Shown piece by piece: positions 45,955 through 52,116 of a stretch of 52,116 nt of DNA (positions are counted from its first letter, which is position 1; each line of letters begins with the position of its first letter). The stretch is from Desulfamplus sp. (GTDB taxonomy: Bacteria > Desulfobacterota > Desulfobacteria > Desulfobacterales > Desulfobacteraceae), in the NCBI GenBank assembly GCA_015232555.1, contig JADFZJ010000021.1:8857-60972 (forward strand), in the 5' to 3' direction. The notes below the pieces were generated by a model. That model was given only the letters and a program-made list of their open reading frames with translations, searched no databases and was not told the origin of the DNA. A program made the translations under genes and the position numbers.

Positions 45955-46572
45955 CTAAGAACACCCTCTAAATGTCTTTCTATGAACTGGTGAAGGTCCA
46001 TGAATTGCAAGAGCCGCTTTGTGAGCTTTTGTGGGATATCCCTTGTGTCTGTCAAACCCATAGCAAGGATATTGGAGATGCAGCTCCTGCATGATTCTAT
46101 CCCTTGTAACCTTGGCAATAATTGATGCAGCAGCAATTGAGACAGAGCGTGCATCACCATGAACAATTGGTTCCTGATGGATACTACCGCTCTCAATTGG
46201 AAATATGCCATCAATAAGCAGATAATCAGGAAAAATTTGAGTGCTGGAGATTGAGATATTTTCGACTGCCCGTTTCATGGATAGAAGAGATGCCTGTAAA
46301 ATATTGAGCTTCTCAATCTCTTCAGAAGTGGCAATTCCAGTTGTTGCTGCAACTGCATGTTCCATTATAATGGAATAAAATTTTTCCCTTTTCAAAGGTG
46401 TGAGCTGCTTGGAATCGGTAAGACCATCACATGAAAAACTGCGGGGAAGTATAACAGCAGCCGAAACAACCGGGCCAGCAAGGGGACCCCTGCCAGCCTC
46501 ATCTACACCTACGATATACTTATATCCTTTTGATGCAGCCTTATCTTCAAATGACCACATAGGGTATATCAT
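45955..46572 (-). CDS. rnhB: ribonuclease HII
   Basis: 205 residues. VGVDEAGRGPLAGPVVSAAVIL carries the first two acidic residues of the active site; a further Asp is in LLIDGIFPIE and one more in VHGDARSVSIAAASIIAKVTRD. It removes ribonucleotides from RNA-DNA hybrids. It lies 36 nt after rplS and overlaps the possible GTG start of yraN. Length normal. Confidence 0.96.
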   Translation of the reverse strand: MIYPMWSFEDKAASKGYKYIVGVDEAGRGPLAGPVVSAAVILPRSFSCDGLTDSKQLTPLKREKFYSIIMEHAVAATTGIATSEEIEKLNILQASLLSMKRAVENISISSTQIFPDYLLIDGIFPIESGSIHQEPIVHGDARSVSIAAASIIAKVTRDRIMQELHLQYPCYGFDRHKGYPTKAHKAALAIHGPSPVHRKTFRGCS

Positions 46573-46608
46573 CTTTTTGACCAGACTTTGTATATCATAT
46601 TTTTATAA

Positions 46609-46956
46609 TCATACATGAAGCTGCTCTTTGATTCTTGCAGCTTTACCACGAAGATTTCTAAGATAATAGATTCTTGATCTGCGAACACGTCCTCTGGTTA
46701 TAACTTCAATTTTATCAATTGAGGGTGAATTCATAGGGAAAATTCTCTCAACACCAACACCGCCAGATATCTTTCTTACTGTAAAACGGCTACTTGAAAG
46801 CCCTTTACTTCTTTTAATTACAACACCCTGAAAAGCCTGAATACGCTCTTTCTCACCTTCACTGATTTTAACATGAACCTTAACCGTATCTCCTGCTCTG
46901 AAAGCTGGCAGATCAAGACGCATCTGCTCTAATTCTAACTGCTGAATTACATTCAT
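46609..46956 (-). CDS. rplS: 50S ribosomal protein L19
   Basis: 115 residues from the ATG at 46956, preceded by GGAGGAAAA; a frame five residues longer lacks this. The sequence has [33 protein letters not shown], the [20 protein letters not shown] signature, and [19 protein letters not shown]19 sits at the subunit interface. It is in the trmD operon, as is usual. Confidence 0.97.
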   Translation of the reverse strand: MNVIQQLELEQMRLDLPAFRAGDTVKVHVKISEGEKERIQAFQGVVIKRSKGLSSSRFTVRKISGGVGVERIFPMNSPSIDKIEVITRGRVRRSRIYYLRNLRGKAARIKEQLHV

Positions 46957-47115
46957 TATATTTTCCTCCATACAATCTATTTTTATTTATACTATTTATG
47001 ATTGAATTATTACTATAATAAAAAATTTTAAAATTACTACTTTTTTCTTAAATCTATACTTTTATCTTTCGTTGTGCCTGAGAGAGCACATGAGAGTTAT
47101 ATACTATACCATTGG

Positions 47116-47742
47116 CTATATAATTATTGTATTTTCACTTGAGCACTCTTGCTTAAGTGGCAGATGGCTGCATATTCTATCTAAAATAATGGAGACAGCA
47201 GAACGTACAGAGAGATGATTATATCCTGTTATACCATAAACAGGCTCCAGCATAAAATCACAATTCTGGATAAACTCATCAGACATTCCCCATGCTGTTC
47301 CAAATGCAATCATATATGATTTATTACTATCAAGTTTTTCGGCGAATTGTTCAGCCGTAAAGATGTTATCATTTTGATGGTTGTGTCTAATCGCACTTGT
47401 AGCAACAGTTACAACAGGCTTTCCCCGCTCCGACTTTATCTCCATCAGAGCATCTTCAAATGTTGATACCACTCGTATTAATTCCAACGCTCTTTTTCTG
47501 AATGGGTTCAACTCCCCGCCAATTCCGTCTGTCCAGTGTTGAATCACCTCATGTGCAAGAACCTGCTGATCGATAAGAGGAGTTACAACATAAAATCCAC
47601 GCGCCCCAAAAGTCATTGATGCTCTTGCAATATCATGCATGTCAATTGTAGTAAGAGCAGATGCAATGGTTGAACCCTTTTTATTGGATACAGGATGGTG
47701 AACAAGGGCAACATATAAATTATCAATTTCTCTATTTTTCAA
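47116..47742 (-). CDS. SPOUT-type RNA methyltransferase (Methyltrn_RNA_4-like)
   Basis: 208 residues. Starts LYVALVHHPVSNKKG, then TTIDMHDIARASMTFGARGFYVVTP, and later MIAFGTAWGMSDEFI and GYNHLSVRSAVSIILDRI, where the last stretch is the trefoil-knot signature of TrmD-like enzymes. It is an SAM-dependent RNA methyltransferase of uncertain target, usually found between trmD and rplS in related bacteria. The start is TTG at 47742 with AAAGGTAAC upstream. About 90 nt separate it from trmD. Confidence 0.85.
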   Translation of the reverse strand: MKNREIDNLYVALVHHPVSNKKGSTIASALTTIDMHDIARASMTFGARGFYVVTPLIDQQVLAHEVIQHWTDGIGGELNPFRKRALELIRVVSTFEDALMEIKSERGKPVVTVATSAIRHNHQNDNIFTAEQFAEKLDSNKSYMIAFGTAWGMSDEFIQNCDFMLEPVYGITGYNHLSVRSAVSIILDRICSHLPLKQECSSENTIII

Positions 47743-47833
47743 TCTACAGTTACCTTTTATTGATTGATCTTGATTAGTTTAACATACAGATTGTTTTTTA
47801 ACACCAACACTCAAGTTACAAGTATTTCAAGTA

Positions 47834-48613
47834 TTAACGTACAAGTATCTCAAGTTTTTGACACCATTTTTTAAGTTCATTATGCCACTGCCTTAAAACC
47901 TGCTTTTCCTCATTAGAGCAGCTATCTTTTTCAAATAAATCAGGCCGTTTGAGAAATGTTCGCTTAAGTGATGATGCTCTTCTCCAATCTTCAATTTTCT
48001 TATGATTACCTGAAAGCAGAACATCAGGCACTGATGTTCCCGCAAAAACAGGGGGTCTTGTGTAGTGGGCATGTTCTAATCTGCCGTTTCTGAATGAATC
48101 CATCTCGGCAGACTCCTCCCCGCCAAGAACTCCTGGAATAAGCCTGATAACTGAATCCATAATGACCATGGCTGCAAGCTCTCCGCCTGTCATCACATAG
48201 TCGCCAATGGACATCTCCTCATCCACAAACTCGCTTATAACCCTTTCGTCAATACCTTCATACCTGCCGCAGACAAAAATTAGCCCCTGCATTGCAGAGG
48301 CTAATTCACAAGCTCTTTGCTGATCAAAAGGAGTTCCCTGTGGAGACATTAGAATAACTTTTGACTCTGGAAAAGAATTTTTTGCATTTCTGATAGCAGC
48401 AACAAGCGGTTCTGGCTGCATAACCATTCCGCAACCTCCGCCATAAGGTCTATCGTCAACGCTATTGTGTCTGTTAAAGGCAAAATCCCTGATATTTATG
48501 ACATTGGTTGAAATAATATTATTTTTTATAGCACGTCCAACCATTCCATTAACAAGCAATGACTCTATCAACTCAGGGAAAAGTGTTAAAACCGTAAAAT
48601 TAATTTTGTCCAC
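47834..48613 (-). CDS. trmD: tRNA (guanine-N1)-methyltransferase
   Basis: 259 residues. NFTVLTLFPELIESLL, VDDRPYGGGCGMVMQPEPL, LVFVCGRYEGIDERV-like sequence (LIFVCGRYEGIDERVI), IGDYVMTGGELAAMVI and HYTRPPVF define TrmD. It makes m1G37 in tRNAs that read CNN codons. The start is GTG (48613), directly after the rimM stop (no gap). Length normal for the family. Confidence 0.97.
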   Translation of the reverse strand: MDKINFTVLTLFPELIESLLVNGMVGRAIKNNIISTNVINIRDFAFNRHNSVDDRPYGGGCGMVMQPEPLVAAIRNAKNSFPESKVILMSPQGTPFDQQRACELASAMQGLIFVCGRYEGIDERVISEFVDEEMSIGDYVMTGGELAAMVIMDSVIRLIPGVLGGEESAEMDSFRNGRLEHAHYTRPPVFAGTSVPDVLLSGNHKKIEDWRRASSLKRTFLKRPDLFEKDSCSNEEKQVLRQWHNELKKWCQKLEILVR

Positions 48614-49210
48614 TCACTCTTTTAAACCTTCGGGCAAATCAACAGTCATAGTAAAGTTATCAAGGTCAACTGATAAGACAATCCATGACAAAGCTGGAAT
48701 AAGTATCTCTTTATTTTGTAGAGCCTTGCCAATCTGTTTACTTGTATTGCTTGATTTAACCACAAAAACATCATTGCTTCCAGTGGATATGATGTGATCA
48801 ATCACTCCAAGATATCCCCAATTTATATCCACAACTCTAAGCCCTGTGAGGTCTTCCCAGTAATAGGTATCATCCTCAAGCTCTGGAAGAGCATCTTTAG
48901 AGACAGATATGCTTTTCCCAACAAGAGTTTCTGCGATATCACGAGTTACCCCTTCAAAAAGGATAATAATACCTTTTTTGTGTGGTGTGGCACTTATTAT
49001 ATTGTACCATTTACCCTCTTTATCTGTGCTATTCAGAAAAAAAGGGATTCCAGTTGCAAATATATCAGAAGACTCTGCAAATGAACGTATTTTAACATAC
49101 CCTTTGACACCATGAACTCCAGTAATTTCTCCGATTGTTATCATCTGGAGGCCTATATTACTCTGTCTTTTAGCATCTCCGGGTATTTGATTTAATTTAT
49201 TGGTCTGCAC
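48614..49210 (-). CDS. rimM: ribosome maturation factor RimM
   Basis: 198 residues from a GTG at 49210; an ATG at 49144 would start directly at MITIGEITGVHGVKGYVKIR, the normal N-terminus, so that shorter start is about equally likely. The two domains (RimM N and PRC barrel) are seen in ITGVHGVKGYVKIRSFAES and YYWEDLTGLRVVDINWGYLG. RimM helps mature the 30S head with S19. The stop abuts the trmD start. A polar insert after residue 150 is minor. Confidence 0.92.
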   Translation of the reverse strand: MQTNKLNQIPGDAKRQSNIGLQMITIGEITGVHGVKGYVKIRSFAESSDIFATGIPFFLNSTDKEGKWYNIISATPHKKGIIILFEGVTRDIAETLVGKSISVSKDALPELEDDTYYWEDLTGLRVVDINWGYLGVIDHIISTGSNDVFVVKSSNTSKQIGKALQNKEILIPALSWIVLSVDLDNFTMTVDLPEGLKE

Positions 49211-49221
49211 TCTTAAGTTTA

Positions 49222-49452
49222 TTACTCTACGATCTCCAGAACGGTACGTTTTTTCAGTTTTGCAGATGCCGCACTGAGAATTGTTCTCATGGCTCGGGCT
49301 GATCTGCCCTGTTTTCCGATTACCTTTCCCAGATCCTCTTTTGCCACCTTAAGCTCCAGTACCGAAGTCTTACTTCCCTCAACTTCTGAAACTTCTACCT
49401 CATTAGGATTGTCAACCAGTGCCTTTGCAATGTATTCAATCAGCTCTTTCAT
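49222..49452 (-). CDS. khpA: KH-domain RNA-binding protein KhpA
   Basis: 76 residues, one KH domain with the GKQGR loop in [17 protein letters not shown]. It starts [25 protein letters not shown] precedes the ATG. This small protein is always between rpsP and rimM in this operon type, and in Firmicutes it partners with KhpB in RNA binding. Confidence 0.93.
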   Translation of the reverse strand: MKELIEYIAKALVDNPNEVEVSEVEGSKTSVLELKVAKEDLGKVIGKQGRSARAMRTILSAASAKLKKRTVLEIVE

Positions 49453-49572
49453 AGATCCATCTCCTTAATATTGGGGTGTTGAGAATATGGGGCACATACA
49501 AATTGTAAACTACTATTCATCTCTATTGCTTACTTCTATGTAATTTATGAATCTCTTGCTTATATAATTCAA

Positions 49573-49830
49573 TCAAGCTGCTGGATTAGAAGCCAAACCT
49601 TCTTTTTTAAGAATGCTCTTTACTGTGGTTGTAGGTTGTGCACCCACACCAAGCCAGTATTTGATTCTTTCGTCTTTGAGCGTAATTGCTGCTGGCTCAA
49701 CCATTGGATTATATGTTCCCAATGTTTCAAGGAATCTGCCATTCCTTGGAGATTCAATATTTGCTGCTACAATTCTGTAGAATGGTTTCTTTTTAGCTCC
49801 ACCTCTTGCCAATCTTATTTTTACGGACAT
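49573..49830 (-). CDS. rpsP: 30S ribosomal protein S16
   Basis: 85 residues. [20 protein letters not shown] at the N-terminus, then ETLGTYNPM and [20 protein letters not shown] are diagnostic. An AAGGAG site is before the ATG. It follows ffh by 16 nt, the usual order ffh-rpsP. Confidence 0.97.
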   Translation of the reverse strand: MSVKIRLARGGAKKKPFYRIVAANIESPRNGRFLETLGTYNPMVEPAAITLKDERIKYWLGVGAQPTTTVKSILKKEGLASNPAA

Positions 49831-49846
49831 CTTGTTTTTTTTCTCC

Positions 49847-51172
49847 TTAAAACGGCAGCATGTTCTTTAAAGAACGAAGCCCACCTTTATTAAATTTTTT
49901 CACAACTTTCATGGTTTGAGTATAACTTTTGAGAAGTTTATTAACATCTTGAACAGTAGTTCCACTTCCCATTGCAATTCTTTTTTTTCTGCTTCCTTTG
50001 ATAATATTGTGATCACGCCTCTCTTCTAAAGTCATGGAACGAATGATGGCTTCAATCCTGACAAACTCTCTGTCATCAATGTTCATATCGTTGAGCTGCT
50101 TTTTATTAACGCCAGGAAGCATTCCAATCAAATCTTTAAGAGACCCCATCTTTCTTACAGATCCTATCTGTTCCATAAAATCTTCAAGGGTAAACTGATT
50201 TTTCTTAAGTTTTTTCTCAAGCTCTTCAGCTTTTTTTATATCAACTGCCTCCTGAGCCTTTTCAATAAAAGAGAGAGTATCTCCCATACCCAAGATTCGA
50301 GAAGCCATTCTGTCAGGATGAAATGGTTCTAAAGCAGTTGTTTTTTCGCCAACACCAATAAATTTAAGCGGTTTGCCTGTGACAGCATTGATAGAAAGAG
50401 CTGCACCACCTCTGGCATCCCCATCCATTTTTGTGAGAATAACGCCATCAATATCCAAACGACTATCAAAGGCTTGAGCAATATTTACAGCATCTTGACC
50501 CGTCATGGCATCTGCCACCAAAAGAATTTCTGATGGTTTGACCCGTTTTTTTATAGCTTCAAGCTCTGCCATCAGCTCGTCATCAACATGAAGCCTACCT
50601 GCAGTATCAAAAATAAGTGTGTCACACCCTTTAACTACTGCTGCCTTTACAGCCTCATAACAGATATCAACAGGCTGCATATCTGTTGTTGATGGAAATA
50701 CAGGTACATCTAATTGTGTTCCAAGTTTCTGCAACTGCTCAATAGCCGCTGGGCGATATACATCAACAGGTACTAAATAGGGCTTTCTGCCGTTTTTTCT
50801 CAGAAAAAGTGCAAGTTTACCGGCAGTTGTTGTCTTGCCTGAACCTTGCAACCCAACAAGCATAACTGAACTCAAACTTCCCTTGTCAAATTCAAGACCT
50901 TGATGAGTGTCGCCCATCATGCGGGTAAATTCATCATAGACAATCTTGATTATCTGCTGCCCGGGAGTCAGGCTCTCCATAACATCCTGACCTAATGACC
51001 GCTCTTTTATATCTGATATAACATTTTTTGCAACCTTGTAATTAACATCAGCCTCAAGAAGTGCGAGTCTCACCTGCTTGAGACCTTCTTCTATATTTTT
51101 CTCAGTAAGGACTCCATGTCCTTTGAGTTTCTTAAAAACTGAATTAAGTTTATCACTAAGGTTGTCAAACAT
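49847..51172 (-). CDS. ffh: signal recognition particle protein Ffh
   Basis: 441 residues. The NG GTPase domain has [15 protein letters not shown] (P loop), [13 protein letters not shown] and [13 protein letters not shown]. The M domain, with [13 protein letters not shown] and [20 protein letters not shown], binds 4.5S RNA and signal sequences. It delivers nascent membrane proteins to FtsY. It heads the translation operon and has a good promoter upstream. Length is normal. Confidence 0.97.
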   Translation of the reverse strand: MFDNLSDKLNSVFKKLKGHGVLTEKNIEEGLKQVRLALLEADVNYKVAKNVISDIKERSLGQDVMESLTPGQQIIKIVYDEFTRMMGDTHQGLEFDKGSLSSVMLVGLQGSGKTTTAGKLALFLRKNGRKPYLVPVDVYRPAAIEQLQKLGTQLDVPVFPSTTDMQPVDICYEAVKAAVVKGCDTLIFDTAGRLHVDDELMAELEAIKKRVKPSEILLVADAMTGQDAVNIAQAFDSRLDIDGVILTKMDGDARGGAALSINAVTGKPLKFIGVGEKTTALEPFHPDRMASRILGMGDTLSFIEKAQEAVDIKKAEELEKKLKKNQFTLEDFMEQIGSVRKMGSLKDLIGMLPGVNKKQLNDMNIDDREFVRIEAIIRSMTLEERRDHNIIKGSRKKRIAMGSGTTVQDVNKLLKSYTQTMKVVKKFNKGGLRSLKNMLPF

Positions 51173-51232
51173 AGAACTACATTAAACCCCTAAGATTATC
51201 TATAACATTATCTAAGACTAAAAAAATCCCTG

Positions 51233-51261
51233 AATTTAATATTTATTCCCATACAAGTCAA
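51233..51261 (-). promoter_or_regulatory. promoter of the ffh operon
   Basis: On the minus strand, TTGACT (51261-51256), a 17-nt spacer and TAAATT (51238-51233), 61 nt upstream of the ffh start at 51172. It lies in the 129-bp gap before the branching-enzyme gene. Confidence 0.6.
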
Positions 51262-51301
51262 GAAAAATTCCCTTCGCATCATTATAGAAGCAGGGTTGAT
51301 A

Positions 51302-52116
51302 TTAAAAAACATAATCAGCTAAAACCAAAACTAAGGCTGTCCTTGTTGGAAGATAGAGACTAAGACAATTTCTGCTATCAGATAAAGAGACAGGGGAAAT
51401 TGCGTCAATTTGAGAGTTTGTATATATATGAGACATATAGTGCGTAAAATGGACTTGACCTTCAGCCAGCCGTCCTTTGCCGCCATATTGTACATCATCG
51501 CTGTTCATAATTTCTTTATATTTACCAGCAGGGGCATCTATCAAATAATCATTAAAAGATATATGTGGATTGAAATTAAAGATAAATATCAGATTACCAT
51601 ACCTGCTGCTCTTTCTTTGAAACGAGATTACCTTATTATCTTCGTGTATATGCAAAAGTTCTGCTCTTTCTCTTCCTATAAAATTATACTTTTTTGCAAG
51701 CTGAATCATATCTCTATCAAATTGTGCAAGCAAGGAAAAATATAAATCATGATTGTCCTGTAAAGACCACTGCCTTCTGGCAAAATGGAGTGACCAGTTG
51801 TTGTGAACTCCTGGAAAATCTATCCATTCAGGATGTCCAAACTCATTACCCATAAAGTTGAGATATCCAGCTCCGGCAGAGGCAAGAGTGATAAGCCTAA
51901 TCATCTTGTGCAAGGCGACTCCTCTGAAAGTGGCAGTGGTCTCATAGTGAATACTCATGGCGGAATAAATTTCACTTCCCATAAGATGCATCATTAGAGT
52001 TTTATCCCCAACTAACGCCTGATCATGGCACTCTGCATAGCTTATAGTATTTTCGTCATCACGCCTCGCGTTAAGCTCATACCACAACTGACCCAACTGC
52101 CAATCCTCATCCCTAT
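51302..52116 (-). CDS. 1,4-alpha-glucan branching enzyme (GH13, eukaryote-type), 3' part
   Basis: The frame is open from base 52116 to the TAA at 51302-51304, about 271 residues; the catalytic N-terminal two thirds lie outside. The visible text DEDWQLGQLWYELNARR, SYAECHDQALVGDKT and GAGYLNFMGNEFGHPEWIDFP is typical of the GH13 subfamily that includes plant and animal branching enzymes. A C-terminal beta-sandwich follows (VISFQRKSSRYGNLIFIFNF). It makes alpha-1,6 branches in glycogen-like polymer. A short polar tail ends the protein. Confidence 0.85.
   Translation of the reverse strand, partial: RDEDWQLGQLWYELNARRDDENTISYAECHDQALVGDKTLMMHLMGSEIYSAMSIHYETTATFRGVALHKMIRLITLASAGAGYLNFMGNEFGHPEWIDFPGVHNNWSLHFARRQWSLQDNHDLYFSLLAQFDRDMIQLAKKYNFIGRERAELLHIHEDNKVISFQRKSSRYGNLIFIFNFNPHISFNDYLIDAPAGKYKEIMNSDDVQYGGKGRLAEGQVHFTHYMSHIYTNSQIDAISPVSLSDSRNCLSLYLPTRTALVLVLADYVF

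Noticed and set aside
46400-46618. Plus-strand frame across the rnhB start
   Set aside because: Antisense to rnhB, with no supporting features.

Overview
The window is an AT-rich bacterial chromosome segment. The gene content suggests a sulfate-reducing deltaproteobacterium (Desulfobacterota, probably Desulfobacterales). The clues are a tetraheme c-type cytochrome next to Rnf genes, a tungsten-type aldehyde:ferredoxin oxidoreductase with a TupA tungstate-binding protein, a DUF6599-like/DUF362 pair, and PilT/PilU with PilZ signalling. This assignment rests on gene content and recalled family features, not on a database search. No rRNA, CRISPR array, transposase or prophage gene was seen.

Left part (1-4600): minus-strand rnfD (cut by the window edge), rnfC and a tetraheme cytochrome, then rseC and two small low-complexity proteins. 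Next come tRNA-Asn and a strong terminator. Positions 4746-8718 (plus) hold a receiver-kinase fusion, a membrane histidine kinase with its OmpR-type regulator, and an Sfp-type phosphopantetheinyl transferase. Positions 8968-12675 (plus) are ftsH-folP-coaX. Positions 12742-17936 (minus) hold a zinc-finger/receiver-like protein, two PilT-type motor ATPases, a cyclic-nucleotide/PilZ protein, a DivIVA-like protein and a YggT protein.

Middle (18155-25383, plus): a FadR-type GntR regulator precedes an operon encoding a large iron-sulfur flavoprotein, a 22-codon ORF, a DAO-type FAD oxidoreductase, an aldehyde:ferredoxin oxidoreductase and a ThiS/MoaD-like sulfur carrier. Near-identical promoter/operator blocks carrying TGGTnnnACCA lie before the regulator and before the operon, so local autoregulated control is likely. 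A 1076-residue hybrid kinase (minus), rpmB, the DUF6599-like/DUF362 pair and tupA follow. A decayed gene and a GC-richer structured stretch ending in a strong terminator come next.

Positions 33701-36199 hold a 3-hydroxyacyl-CoA dehydrogenase, an acyl carrier protein and an acyl-CoA dehydrogenase. Their order and motifs resemble the FkbK-FkbJ-FkbI part of the hydroxymalonyl/methoxymalonyl-ACP pathway, but no FkbH or polyketide synthase is present here. Then come dnaN-gyrB, a CvfB-like protein (minus), another FAD oxidoreductase and a Crp/Fnr regulator.

Right end (43265-51172, minus): an 11-gene translation/RNA-processing operon, ffh-rpsP-khpA-rimM-trmD-SPOUT methyltransferase-rplS-rnhB-yraN-rsmI-mtnA. 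The 3' part of a GH13 branching enzyme reaches the edge. Across the window many conserved enzymes carry extra hydrophilic low-complexity loops, which looks like a trait of this genome.
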